Origin: Pseudomonas sp. BN411
GTDB taxonomy: Bacteria; Pseudomonadota; Gammaproteobacteria; Pseudomonadales; Pseudomonadaceae
Direction of reading: 5' to 3'
Assembly (NCBI RefSeq): GCF_029871235.1
Contig: NZ_SSOM01000080.1
Location: 186,152 to 250,151, forward strand
Length of the DNA: 64,000 nucleotides
The translations under genes and the position numbers were made by a program. Under the pieces are notes generated by a model that saw only the letters and a list, made by a program, of their open reading frames with translations, was not told the DNA's origin and made no database searches. Positions 25,737 through 34,234 of the stretch are shown here, in pieces; the first letter of the stretch is position 1, and each line of letters starts with the position of its first letter.

Positions 25737-26197
25737 GCGAATGAATTCGCCCCTACAGGAAAAGCAGCAGCCCGCGTGCTGTTTCAACCCTGGGCCGGGC
25801 CCTATCTCTGTGGGGGCGATTTCAATCGCTATGCGAACCGAAGGTTCGCCCTGCACCCCGGACCGGGGCAGTTGCCCCGCCCTTCGCGAATGAATTCGCC
25901 CCCACAGAAAAAGCAGCAGCCCGCGTGCCGTTTCAATCCAGGGCCGGGCTCCACCTATGTGGGGGCGATTTCAATCGCCATGCGGACCGAAGGTTCACCC
26001 TGCACCCCGGACCGGGGCAGTTGCCCCGCCCTTCGCGAATGAATTCGCCCCCACAGGAAAAGCAGCAGCCCGGGTGCCGTTTCAACCCTGGGCCGGGCCC
26101 TATCTCTGTGGGGGCGATTTCAATCGCTATGCGGACCGAAGGTTCGCCCTGCAACCCAGACTGGGGCAGTTGCCCCGCCCTCGGCGATTGAATTCGC
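25737..26197. repeat. tandem array of opposed hairpins, exact 149-bp period
   Basis: GCGAATGAATTCGC dyads start at 25737, 25886, 26035 and 26184 (last copy GCGATTGAATTCGC), each 149 bp apart. Between them stands the opposed hairpin GTGGGGGCGATTTCAATCGC. The spacers (AAAAGCAGCAGCCCG..., GGACCGAAGGTTC..., CCCCGGACCGGGGCAG) are almost identical between units. This is a tandemly amplified REP pair in a 570-bp gap. Open frames through it simply follow the repeat and were not called. Confidence 0.9.
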
Positions 26198-26243
26198 CCC
26201 TACAGGCCACTCATCCAGCCTTTGACGACCGGTCAGTCACGGC

Positions 26244-26270
26244 CATATAGTAAGCAACGCTTATTATATG
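26244..26270. promoter_or_regulatory. MarR operator: 12-bp arm inverted repeat
   Basis: CATATAGTAAGC (26244-26255), AAC, GCTTATTATATG (26259-26270) with a single mismatch, 11 bp before the MarR start. The AT-rich palindrome overlaps the likely promoter and is a textbook autoregulatory site. Confidence 0.75.
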
Positions 26271-26281
26271 GACCACACACC

Positions 26282-26710
26282 ATGGCCATCCTTGAAGAGA
26301 GCCTCGGCTTCCTCCTCGCTGACGCCTCCCGTCTGATGCGACGCGCTTTCGAGCGGCAGATCACCGGCAGCAACCTGACCCTCAGCCAGGCCCGCGCGCT
26401 AGCCCATGTGGCACGCAATGAAGGTTGCCGTCAGGTGGAACTGGCCGAGCAGCTGGAGGTCAAGCCCATTACCCTCGCCCGCCTGCTGGACCAGTTGGAA
26501 CAGGCCGGGCTGGTGGAACGTCGTCCCGATCCGGACGACCGCCGCGCTTACCGCCTCCATCTGTGTGCACAAGCCGATCAGGCCCTGGCGGACATCCGCA
26601 CCGCCGGGGCCGCCATCCTTGCCGAAGCCCTGCAGGGCATCAGCGAGGAAGAAGAAGCCGCCCTGACCAACGCCTTGCGCAAGATGCGCGCGAACCTTTC
26701 CTCACGCTGA
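26282..26710 (+). CDS. MarR family transcriptional regulator
   Basis: 142 residues with a winged helix: QVELAEQLEVKPITLARLLDQLEQAGLVERRPDPDDRRAYRLHL (about 52-96), the family signature including DxRAY wing residues. The ATG at 26282 lies just after the palindrome; the frame is open 20 codons further upstream, through the operator, and that extension was rejected. It is first in an operon with the EmrA-like and EmrB-like genes (19-bp and 5-bp gaps), so it should repress this efflux system and release on binding a toxic ligand. Confidence 0.92.
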   Translation: MAILEESLGFLLADASRLMRRAFERQITGSNLTLSQARALAHVARNEGCRQVELAEQLEVKPITLARLLDQLEQAGLVERRPDPDDRRAYRLHLCAQADQALADIRTAGAAILAEALQGISEEEEAALTNALRKMRANLSSR

Positions 26711-26729
26711 ATTTCCCGGGACCCGCGCC

Positions 26730-27803
26730 ATGAACACCCATACGGTCATAGATCCGGAACAGGCAACGGAATCCACCGCCAGCCCCCGCCTCAAGCGCCT
26801 GCTGCTGATGGGGGGCGTGCCGCTGCTGGCAGTGGTGCTGGGCTTGTTCGCCTACCTCCACGGCGGCCGCTTTGTCGAAACCGATAACGCCTACGCCAAG
26901 GCTGACAAGGTGCCGATCAGCGCCGATGTGTCCGGCACCATCACCGAAGTGCAGGTGCGGGAGAACGACCGCGTCGATGCCGGGCAGCTGCTGTTCCGCA
27001 TCGATCCGGCCAGCTTCCGCATTGGCGTCGCCAGGGCCGAGGCGCGGTTGGCCCAGGTCCGCACGGACCTGGCAGCGCTCAAGGCCAACTACCTGGAGAA
27101 ATCCTCCGAACTGGCCCTGGCCCGCACCCGTCATGCCTTCGCCGAGAAGGACCTGCAACGCCAGGCCAACCTCGCACAGAAGGGTTATCTCTCCCCTGCC
27201 CGGCTCGACGAATCCCGCCAGGCGACCCAGGTCGCCGCACAAGAGATCGACGCCCGTGAGCACGACCTCAAGCGCATCGCCGAGAACCTCGGCGGCAGCC
27301 CCGAGCTGCCCATCGAGCGCCATCCCAGCTACCTCAGCGCCCAGGCCGAACTGGAGCAGGCGCGGCTCGACCTGCAGCGCTCCGAAGTGCGCGCGTCGCT
27401 ACCCGGCAGCATCAGCAAGGTGCCGCAACCCGGCCAGTACATCAGCGCCGGCAATACCGCGATGACCCTGGTGGTGGACGACAACCTCTGGGTGGAAGCC
27501 AACTTCCCGGAGAAGGACCTGACCTATGTACGGCCCGGTCAGGCAGTAGACGTGCGCTTCGACATCTACCCGGACAACCTCTGGCACGGCGAAGTGGAAA
27601 GCCTGAGCCCGGCCACCGGCTCCGAGTTCTCGGTGCTGCCGGCGCAGAACGCCACCGGTAACTGGGTGAAAGTGGCGCAGCGGGTGCCGGTGCGCATCCA
27701 CCTGCAACCCGACGCCAAGCTGCCGCCGCTGCGTGCCGGTCTCAGCGCAGTCGTGGAAATCGACACCGGCCACCGCCGCAGCCTCGCCAGCCTGCTGCCC
27801 TGA
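26730..27803 (+). CDS. HlyD/EmrA family membrane fusion protein
   Basis: A 357-residue periplasmic adaptor. One N-terminal membrane helix (about 26-48, LLLMGGVPLLAVVLGLFAYL) is followed by ETDNAYAKADKVPISADVSG (lipoyl/biotinyl half-motif), a coiled-coil hairpin (about 85-175) and the second half-motif, then a beta-barrel (LWVEANFPEKDLTYVRPGQAVDV). It links the EmrB-like pump to an outer-membrane channel. Translation of the pump starts 5 bp after its stop. Confidence 0.93.
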   Translation: MNTHTVIDPEQATESTASPRLKRLLLMGGVPLLAVVLGLFAYLHGGRFVETDNAYAKADKVPISADVSGTITEVQVRENDRVDAGQLLFRIDPASFRIGVARAEARLAQVRTDLAALKANYLEKSSELALARTRHAFAEKDLQRQANLAQKGYLSPARLDESRQATQVAAQEIDAREHDLKRIAENLGGSPELPIERHPSYLSAQAELEQARLDLQRSEVRASLPGSISKVPQPGQYISAGNTAMTLVVDDNLWVEANFPEKDLTYVRPGQAVDVRFDIYPDNLWHGEVESLSPATGSEFSVLPAQNATGNWVKVAQRVPVRIHLQPDAKLPPLRAGLSAVVEIDTGHRRSLASLLP

Positions 27804-27808
27804 TCGCC

Positions 27809-29350
27809 ATGAACACGAAAGCCGCCCGGAGCGCCGGCAACCATCGCCGGCTGATCACCCTCTCGGTGATGCTGGCGACCATCATGCAGGCGCTGGACAC
27901 CACCATCGCCAACGTCGCCCTGCCGCATATGCAGGGCAGCATGGGCACCACCCAGGACCAGATCAGTTGGGTGCTGACCTCGTACATCGTCGCGGCAGCG
28001 ATCTGCATGCCGCTGACCGGATTCATCGCCGCGCGATTCGGCCGCAAGCGGCTGTTCATCTGGTCGATCATCGGCTTCACCATCGCCTCCATGCTCTGTG
28101 GCGCGGCCCAGAGCCTGGAGCAGATCGTCCTGTTCCGCCTGCTCCAGGGCGTGTTCGGCGCCAGCCTGGTGCCCCTCTCCCAGGCGGTGCTGCTGGACTC
28201 CTACCCCACCGAACAGCACGGCTCGGCCATGGCCATCTGGGGTGTAGGTGTGATGGTCGGCCCCATTCTCGGCCCCAGCCTGGGCGGCTGGCTCACCGAG
28301 TACTACAACTGGCGCTGGGTGTTCTACATCAACCTGCCATTCGGCGTACTGGCTTGGTTCGGCCTGACCGCCTTCCTCAAGGAAACCCCAATCGAACGGG
28401 AGCGCCGCTTCGACCTGCTCGGCTTCTCCCTGCTCGCCCTGGCCATCGGCGCGCTGCAACTGATGCTGGATCGGGGCGAATCCCAGGACTGGTTCCATAG
28501 CCCGGAAATCCTCATCGAAGCGGTGCTCGCCGGCCTCGGCCTCTACCTCTTCATCGTCCATGCGCTGAACCACCGCGAGCCCTTCATCGACCCGGCCATG
28601 TTCAAGGACCGCAACCTCAGCATCGGCCTGCTGTTCATTTTCATGGTGGGCATCATGCTGTTCGCCAGCATGACGTTGCTGCCGCCCTTCATGCAGAACC
28701 TGATGGGCTACCCGGTGCTCGATGTGGGTTACCTGATGGCCCCGCGCGGCGTGGGCACCATGGTGGCGATGATACTGGTGGGCCGGCTGATCACCCGTGT
28801 CGACCCGCGCTGGATGATCGGCCTTGGGCTGCTGCTCACCGCCCTGTCGATGTGGGAGATGACGCTGTTCACCGCTGAAGTCAGCAGCTTCGCCATCGTC
28901 CGCAGCGGCGTAGTCCAGGGCCTGGGCCTCGGGTTGATCTTCGTGCCGCTGTCGACCCTGACCTTCTCCACCCTGGCGCCGCGCTACCGCAATGAAGGCA
29001 CCGCCCTGTTCAGCCTGATGCGCAACGTCGGCAGCGGCATCGGCATCTCCCTGGTGATCAGCTACCTGGCCCAGCGCACGCAGATCAACCACGCCGCCTT
29101 CAGCGACTTCATAACGCCGTTCAATCAGGCGCTGACCCAGGCGACCGAAACAGGCGCAGTCGACCTGTCCAGTCCCGCCGGGCTGGTGGCGTTGAACCTG
29201 GAAGTGACGCGCCAGGCCTCGATCCTGGCGTACCTCCAGGACTTCCGCCTGATGATGTTCGTCACCCTCGCTTCCCTGCCCTTGCTGATGCTTCTGCGCA
29301 AGCCGCCGAAAACGACCGGCGCACCGAACCCCCACGCGGTCATGGACTGA
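27809..29350 (+). CDS. DHA2 (EmrB/QacA) family MFS drug efflux pump
   Basis: A 513-residue, 14-helix transporter: TIMQALDTTIANVALPHMQG (motif D1), GFIAARFGRKRLF (motif A), LFRLLQGVFGASLVPLSQA (motif B), and GVGVMVGPILGPSLGGWL (motif C, antiporter). It exports hydrophobic drugs or aromatic toxicants in exchange for protons, working with the adjacent adaptor. Its last 11 bp overlap the convergent AraC gene. Confidence 0.94.
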   Translation: MNTKAARSAGNHRRLITLSVMLATIMQALDTTIANVALPHMQGSMGTTQDQISWVLTSYIVAAAICMPLTGFIAARFGRKRLFIWSIIGFTIASMLCGAAQSLEQIVLFRLLQGVFGASLVPLSQAVLLDSYPTEQHGSAMAIWGVGVMVGPILGPSLGGWLTEYYNWRWVFYINLPFGVLAWFGLTAFLKETPIERERRFDLLGFSLLALAIGALQLMLDRGESQDWFHSPEILIEAVLAGLGLYLFIVHALNHREPFIDPAMFKDRNLSIGLLFIFMVGIMLFASMTLLPPFMQNLMGYPVLDVGYLMAPRGVGTMVAMILVGRLITRVDPRWMIGLGLLLTALSMWEMTLFTAEVSSFAIVRSGVVQGLGLGLIFVPLSTLTFSTLAPRYRNEGTALFSLMRNVGSGIGISLVISYLAQRTQINHAAFSDFITPFNQALTQATETGAVDLSSPAGLVALNLEVTRQASILAYLQDFRLMMFVTLASLPLLMLLRKPPKTTGAPNPHAVMD

Positions 29351-30323
29351 ACTGGCCCGCCGGCTGGCGTCGCAGCTGATTGCGCCGCCAGGCCGCCGGC
29401 GGCGCACCGAACTCACGGCGAAAGGCGCGGCTGAACGCGGTATCGGTCTGGTAACCGACGTCTTCGGCAATGCGCGCCAGTGGCGCGTTGCTGCGGCACA
29501 GCAGGTTGGCCGCCAGCAGCATCCGCCACTGGGTCAGGTACTGCATGGGCGAGCTCCCCACCAGTTGCTGGAAACGCTCGGCCAGAACGGAACGTGAAGT
29601 GCCGGCAGTGCGCGCCAGCTCCTCCAGCGTCCAGGCCTGGGCCGGGCACCTGTGCAGGGCATTGAGCGCAGAACCGACGATCCGGTCCCCCAGCCCCGCC
29701 AGCCAGCCGGTGCGCCCTTCGGCCTGTTCGTTCATGTACAGGCGCAACACCTCGATGAAAAGCACCTCGGCCAGTTTGGCCAGCACCCCTTCGCCGCCCG
29801 GCCGGGGCGACTTCGCCTCGGACAGGGCATAGCGCACCGAAGCTTCCAGCCAGGGCCCGGCGCTGGAGTCGCGCACGTTGACCCGCACCAGTGACGGCAG
29901 CCCGGCCAGCAACATATCCGCCAGCCGCGCATCGCAGGCCAGGTAACCACAGACCAGACGGGTGATCGCACCACCGCCGCCATAGGCCAGTTGCCGGGGC
30001 CGGCGCGACAGTACGTCTTCCAGGCGCCCGCCCTTGGCCGGTGGCAGGCCGGGTTGGGAGGTCATGCGATGGGCGTCGCCCTGGGGAAAAATCACCACGT
30101 CTCCGGCCACCAGGTGCACGGGCCGGTCACGGCCGAGTTCGACGAAGCACTCGCCCTGGGTGATGAGATGGAAGATCACCACGCGCTCAGCACCGGGCTC
30201 CAGCAGGGGCGCCACCGAATCGGCGCGGGGCGACTGGTAGCACCAGGGCGCACTGAAGCGCGCGTTGATGAAGATCGCGCCGACAAGGCGGACGACGCGC
30301 AGGGTTTCCGACAAAGCGTCCAT
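29340..30323 (-). CDS. AraC family regulator with N-terminal cupin domain
   Basis: A 327-residue protein. The N-terminal cupin (VVIFHLITQGECFVELG, VHLVAGDVVIFPQGDAHRM) is of the Cupin_6/AraC-binding type. The double helix-turn-helix lies at about 228-320 (WTLEELARTAGTSRSVLAERF and APLARIAEDVGYQTDTAFSR) and ends with the FRREFGAPPAAWR signature. It is convergent with the efflux pump and divergent from the DUF4242 gene. An inverted repeat GAAATTC/GAATTTC (30349-30374) in the divergent gap is a candidate operator, so it may control the DUF4242/methyltransferase pair. Confidence 0.9.
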   Translation of the reverse strand: MDALSETLRVVRLVGAIFINARFSAPWCYQSPRADSVAPLLEPGAERVVIFHLITQGECFVELGRDRPVHLVAGDVVIFPQGDAHRMTSQPGLPPAKGGRLEDVLSRRPRQLAYGGGGAITRLVCGYLACDARLADMLLAGLPSLVRVNVRDSSAGPWLEASVRYALSEAKSPRPGGEGVLAKLAEVLFIEVLRLYMNEQAEGRTGWLAGLGDRIVGSALNALHRCPAQAWTLEELARTAGTSRSVLAERFQQLVGSSPMQYLTQWRMLLAANLLCRSNAPLARIAEDVGYQTDTAFSRAFRREFGAPPAAWRRNQLRRQPAGQFSP

Positions 30324-30348
30324 CAGTCCTCACCTCCGGCGCATTCCT

Positions 30349-30374
30349 GAAATTCTGGGCGGCGTATGAATTTC
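30349..30374. promoter_or_regulatory. 7-bp inverted repeat between araC-type and DUF4242 genes
   Basis: GAAATTC (30349-30355) and GAATTTC (30368-30374) with a 12-bp spacer in the 221-bp divergent region. A second weak dyad GATCGTC/GACGATC lies about 20 bp further on. Confidence 0.35.
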
Positions 30375-30544
30375 GCAGCGGATCGTCGGATAAGCGGTGG
30401 TGCGCGGACGATCGGACAGCCCTTGCCGACGCTCGGGCAGGACGGCATGCCGGAACGGGCGGATAGTTCCCCTGCACGCCGCTTCTGCCCAATCGAACGA
30501 CGGCGTGTCCGCACTACCCAGAAAGCCAAGAAAACGAGGTCACC

Positions 30545-30817
30545 ATGCCCAAGTTCCTCATTGAAAGAGAGATACCGGAAGCTGGAAAACTCACGGAGCG
30601 AGACCTCAAAGCCATTTCACAGAAGTCCTGCCGGGTGCTCAGAGAGCTCGGACCAGAGGTGCAGTGGATACAGAGCTACGTCACCGACGACAAGCTGTAC
30701 TGCGTCTACATCGCCGCCAGCGAGGAGCAGGTCAGGGAGCACGCCCACCAGGGCGGTTTCCCGGTCAACCGCATCTCCCGCATCAGCTCGATCATCGACC
30801 CGACCACCGCCGAATGA
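30545..30817 (+). CDS. DUF4242 family small protein
   Basis: A 90-residue protein of the DUF4242 group: MPKFLIEREIPEAGKLTERDL, then VQWIQSYVTDDKLYCVYIAA, EEQVREHAHQGGFPVNRISRI. It is a small ferredoxin-like fold; a characterised Streptomyces relative binds nickel, and the His-containing EHAHQGGF could be a metal ligand site. AAAACGAGGTCACC precedes the ATG. It shares an ATGA overlap with the methyltransferase, so the pair is translationally coupled. Confidence 0.85.
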   Translation: MPKFLIEREIPEAGKLTERDLKAISQKSCRVLRELGPEVQWIQSYVTDDKLYCVYIAASEEQVREHAHQGGFPVNRISRISSIIDPTTAE

Positions 30818-31638
30818 GCCCTGAAATGACTTCCGCTATTGATCTGAACGTACTTAAAAGTAAGCAGATGGCCTCTTGGGCCAGCGGCGACTACGCCGTC
30901 GTCGGTACCACCCTGCAACTGGTCGGCGAACTGCTCGCCGAAGCCTGCGACCTGCGCAACGGCGAGACCGTGCTGGATGTCGCGGCCGGCAACGGCAATG
31001 CCACCCTGGCCGCTGCGCGCCGAGGTGGACGGGTAACCTCGACCGACTATGTAGAGGCCCTGCTGGAACGTGGCCAGGAACGCGCCCGTGCCGAGCGGCT
31101 GGAGGTGACCTTCCAGGCGGCCGATGCCGAGAACCTGCCCTTCGCTGACGCCAGCTTCGACGTCGTGCTCTCCACCTTCGGCGTGATGTTCACCCCCGAC
31201 CAGGCCAAGGCCGCCTCCGAGCTGGCCAGGGTCTGCCGACCCGGTGGGCGCATCGGCCTGGCCAACTGGACCCCGGACGGGTTCATCGGCCAGGTGTTCA
31301 AGACCCTCGGCCGCCACCTGCCGCCGCCGCCCGGCGTGCAGCCGCCGTCGCTCTGGGGCGTGGAGAGCCACCTGCGCGAACTGTTCGACGACACCGCCCG
31401 CGAGATTTCCGTGGCACGGCGCCTGTTCAACTTCCGCTACCAATCGCCAGCGCACTTCATCGAGGTGTTCCGAAAATGGTACGGCCCGGTGCACAAGGCC
31501 TTCGCGGCCCTCCCCGCTGACGCCGCCACCGCCCTCGAACGGGACCTGACCGAGCTGCTGGAGCGCTACAACCGCGCCGGGCCCGAGTCGCTCATCGTGC
31601 CCAGCGAATACCTGGAGGTGGTGATCACCCGCCGCTGA
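30814..31638 (+). CDS. class I SAM-dependent methyltransferase
   Basis: About 274 residues. ETVLDVAAGNGNATLAAARRG is motif I (SAM binding), followed by TSTDYVEALLERGQERA, AADAENLPFADASFDVVLSTFGVMF (motifs II/III) and RVCRPGGRIGLANWTPDG. It belongs to the UbiE/Methyltransf_11 type. Two Met codons (30814, 30826) are possible; the first overlaps the DUF4242 stop. The C-terminal third, with a Trp/Tyr-rich stretch, probably forms the substrate pocket. Substrate unknown. Confidence 0.87.
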   Translation: MSPEMTSAIDLNVLKSKQMASWASGDYAVVGTTLQLVGELLAEACDLRNGETVLDVAAGNGNATLAAARRGGRVTSTDYVEALLERGQERARAERLEVTFQAADAENLPFADASFDVVLSTFGVMFTPDQAKAASELARVCRPGGRIGLANWTPDGFIGQVFKTLGRHLPPPPGVQPPSLWGVESHLRELFDDTAREISVARRLFNFRYQSPAHFIEVFRKWYGPVHKAFAALPADAATALERDLTELLERYNRAGPESLIVPSEYLEVVITRR

Positions 31639-31660
31639 GGTGAAGGTCGTACTTGCTCCT

Positions 31661-31756
31661 GTGGGGGCGAATTCATTCGCAAAGGGACGCGCAGCGTCCC
31701 CCTGAGATTTCGAGGGCCGTCCCCTCGGTCCGGTTAGCGAATGAATTCCCCCCCAC
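31661..31756. repeat. single REP pair (GTGGGGGCGAATTCATTCGC class)
   Basis: GTGGGGGCGAATTCATTCGC (31661-31680) opposed by GCGAATGAATTCCCCCCCAC (31737-31756), with an inner GGGACGC/GCGTCCC hairpin. It fills most of the gap before the Lrp gene. Confidence 0.8.
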
Positions 31757-31860
31757 GATCTTGCGAGCCCGACGAGGCAGGACCCGCTTCTGAATCGGCG
31801 CATTTCTGGTAGCCTCGGGGCTTTCCGCCGTACCGGCCCAGCCATGGAAGCCCAGGACCC

Positions 31861-32331
31861 ATGCCCACCTCGATTCTCGACCCACTGGACTATGAAATCG
31901 TTCGCGAGCTGCAGGAGGACGGGCGCCGGGCCTTCCGCGAAGTCGCGCGCAACCTGTCGGTCCCCGAAGCCACGGTCCGAACCCGAGTGAAGCGGCTGCA
32001 GGACCAGGGCATCCTGCAAATCCTCGCCTTCACCAACCCCTCCAAGCTGGGTCAGGCAAAGCTCGCACTGTTCTTCGTCACCGTCGCCCCGCAGGACCAC
32101 GACCGCGTCGTCGACACCCTCGGCCGCTGGAGTGAAGTCAGCTACCTCTCCACCACCCTCGGTTCAGCCGATATCTGCGTGCAGGTGCTCTGCCGTGACG
32201 ACGAGACGCTCTGGGGCCTGCAACAGAAAGTACGCAGCCTGCCCGGCGTGCAGGACGTGCAGATGATGCAGGAAGTGAAGGTGCACAAGATCCGCTTCAC
32301 CATTCCTTCGGCGCAGCCGGCCGAAGAGTGA
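31861..32331 (+). CDS. Lrp/AsnC family transcriptional regulator
   Basis: A 156-residue Lrp-type protein. The N-terminal HTH is DYEIVRELQEDGRRAFREVARNLSVPEATVRTRVKRLQDQGIL (about 10-52), and the C-terminal RAM effector domain runs from about 62 (KLALFFVTVAPQD) to the end. Such proteins respond to amino acids or related metabolites and usually regulate a neighbouring transport/catabolic operon; here the next gene is an APC-family permease 443 bp downstream, behind a stretch of repeated TGCGCA motifs. Confidence 0.92.
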   Translation: MPTSILDPLDYEIVRELQEDGRRAFREVARNLSVPEATVRTRVKRLQDQGILQILAFTNPSKLGQAKLALFFVTVAPQDHDRVVDTLGRWSEVSYLSTTLGSADICVQVLCRDDETLWGLQQKVRSLPGVQDVQMMQEVKVHKIRFTIPSAQPAEE

Positions 32332-32346
32332 GCTGAATTCAGACTC

Positions 32347-32433
32347 GTAGGGTGCGCCGCGCGCACCAGCGATGTTTGGGTCTACTCCTGCCCCGTCAAT
32401 TGACGCCGAACCGGTGCGCATGGCGCACCCTAC
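32347..32433. repeat. GTAGGGTGCG/CGCACCCTAC intergenic repeat
   Basis: Begins GTAGGGTGCGCCGCG and ends GGCGCACCCTAC in inverted orientation; same class as 8360-8444 and 11718-11799. Confidence 0.6.
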
Positions 32434-32486
32434 GGGTTGAACCCCCTCTGCAACGCCACAATTCGCTCGACCATTCGTCCGCACTT

Positions 32487-32692
32487 TGCGCATTTCACGC
32501 TGCAACTCTTCGCGCATTGCGCATTTCTCTCCGCGCCATTTTCGCGCATCGCATCCACTGATCCGCCCCCTCTCTCGCCGCCACCCGCTTTAGCACGGGC
32601 CTTTCCAGCCGGATTCCGCCTTGGTGCATCAGGCGTGCCATTGTGGCGCAATGCGTATTTTTATTAAGTCATGATTGCGCAATGCGTATTTT
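32487..32692. promoter_or_regulatory. clustered TGCGCA repeats with 31-bp spacing before the permease operon
   Basis: TGCGCATTT occurs at 32487 and 32518, 31 bp apart; GCGCAATGCGTATTTT occurs at 32646-32661 and 32677-32692, also 31 bp apart. A looser copy (GCGCATCGCAT) lies near 32544. Three helical turns between repeats is typical of proteins that wrap DNA, such as Lrp/AsnC octamers, and the Lrp gene is directly upstream. The second pair lies about 85-125 bp before the permease start. Confidence 0.5.
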
Positions 32693-32774
32693 CAATCGAC
32701 ATAAACGTATACATGCGCAAATAAACGACTTAGCATCCACTCATCGCGCGACCTTCCTACAAACACAAGACAAG

Positions 32775-34205
32775 ATGAGGGCGATGCACATGCACCAGGC
32801 CAATCCAGGCTCCGAACATTCGGCGGCACTCGCAAAAACCATTCGCTGGTGGGACGGGGTGGCCATCACCCTGAGCCTGCCAGCGGCCCTTTTCGTCGGC
32901 CTCGGCTACTCCATCGGCGCCATCGGTGCCTGGGCGGCACTGGCACTCTGGGCGGCCATCGCCGCCGTGGCGGTCCTGCATAACTGGGTCTATTCGGAAA
33001 TGGGCGCCATGTTCTGCGAGAAGTCCGGCGGCATCGCGCTCTACGTCAATGAAGCCTGGAGCCAGCGCATTCCCTGCTTAGGGCCGCTCGCCACCTACGC
33101 CTACTGGTTTGCCTGGGCCACGGCTCCCGCCATCTGGGGCCTGGCAGTGGCGCAGATCCTCACCGAGCAGTTCTTCCCCAACGCCAGCTACAGCCTGGAC
33201 CTGGGCGTGATGCAACTCGACCTGCCGCAGTTGATCGCCCTGGGCGTGGCGCTGTTTTCCTGGGCGCTGAGCATGGTCAACCTGCGCTTCACCATGATCA
33301 TCATCACTGCCGCCGGCGTGTTGCTGATGATTCCGGTACTGATCTTCGGTGGCAGCCTCCTGGCCAGCGGCTGGAATACCGGCAGCTTCACCTGGCGCAT
33401 CAGCGGCGACGCCGAGGGCCTACGCACCGTGTTCGCCTGGCTGTTCGTCATGGCCTGGTCGGCCTACGCCGTGGAAGCCGCCGCGTCCTTCATTCCCGAG
33501 TTCCGCGACACCGTGCGCGATACCCGCAAGGCCCTGCGTATTTCCGCCTTGATCCTGCTGCTGGTGTTCACCCTCACGCCGCTGGGCCTGGCCGGCCTGC
33601 TCGGTGAGCAGGTGCTTGCCGACCACCCCTACGGCTTCCTCCAGATCGGTGCCCAGACGCTGCTGGGTGGTGGTGCCGCGCTGATCACCCTGGTGCTGAT
33701 CGCCGGCATCCTGGTGCTCTCGGTGATGGGTACCGCCGACGCCGGCCGCGCCCTCTACCAGAGTTCGCTGGACGGCCTGACCATCCGCCAGTTCGGCACC
33801 CTCAACCGCTCCGGCGTGCCGGCCCGCGCCGTCACCGTGCAGTTGCTGATCAACATCGCCCTGGTGCTTTTCGTGGGTAACGCCCTGGCGGTGATCGTCG
33901 CCGGCAACGTCGGCTACGTATTGGCCCACCTGCTGGCGGTGGCCGGTTTCGTGGTGCTGCGCAAGGACCGTCCGGATGCCGCCCGCCCGATCCGCCTGGG
34001 TCGTGGCTGGATCGCCATCGCCACCGGCCTCGCCCTGTTCGATGGACTGATCCTCGTGGTCGGCACCACCAGCGCCTCCATCACCGGCTACGGCGGCCTT
34101 AAGGAAGTCGGCATCGCCATCGCCGTGCTCGCCATTTCCCAGGTGCTGTTCCGTCTGCGCCGCCTGCAGGACCGCACCCTGCCCGCCACCGCGCCCTTTC
34201 ACTGA
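32775..34205 (+). CDS. APC superfamily amino acid/amine permease
   Basis: About 476 residues with 12 hydrophobic segments. TIRWWDGVAITLSLPAALFVGLGYSIGAIG (helix 1, unwound Gly-rich substrate site) and EKSGGIALYVNEAW (helix 3) are typical of amino acid-polyamine-organocation transporters. It would import an amine, amino acid or related compound. Three Met codons (32775, 32784, 32790) are possible; a GAGG at 32777 could serve the last. It heads a co-directional gene run in which most gaps are under 40 bp, downstream of the Lrp-type repeats. Confidence 0.88.
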   Translation: MRAMHMHQANPGSEHSAALAKTIRWWDGVAITLSLPAALFVGLGYSIGAIGAWAALALWAAIAAVAVLHNWVYSEMGAMFCEKSGGIALYVNEAWSQRIPCLGPLATYAYWFAWATAPAIWGLAVAQILTEQFFPNASYSLDLGVMQLDLPQLIALGVALFSWALSMVNLRFTMIIITAAGVLLMIPVLIFGGSLLASGWNTGSFTWRISGDAEGLRTVFAWLFVMAWSAYAVEAAASFIPEFRDTVRDTRKALRISALILLLVFTLTPLGLAGLLGEQVLADHPYGFLQIGAQTLLGGGAALITLVLIAGILVLSVMGTADAGRALYQSSLDGLTIRQFGTLNRSGVPARAVTVQLLINIALVLFVGNALAVIVAGNVGYVLAHLLAVAGFVVLRKDRPDAARPIRLGRGWIAIATGLALFDGLILVVGTTSASITGYGGLKEVGIAIAVLAISQVLFRLRRLQDRTLPATAPFH

Positions 34206-34234
34206 TCCTGATAACGCCAGAAGGAACCGCCCTG

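Noticed and set aside
25737-26197. CRISPR array
   Set aside because: Units are 149 bp with nearly identical spacers and internal opposed hairpins, and no cas gene is near; this is a REP array.
25479-26250. Open frames through the 149-bp array that encode repeated peptides (RMNSPPQ..., FNPGPGPISVGAISIA...)
   Set aside because: The peptide repeats only mirror the DNA repeat unit; no ribosome site or domain.
27566-29470. 634-codon minus-strand open frame
   Set aside because: Antisense to the EmrAB-like genes, and low in complexity.
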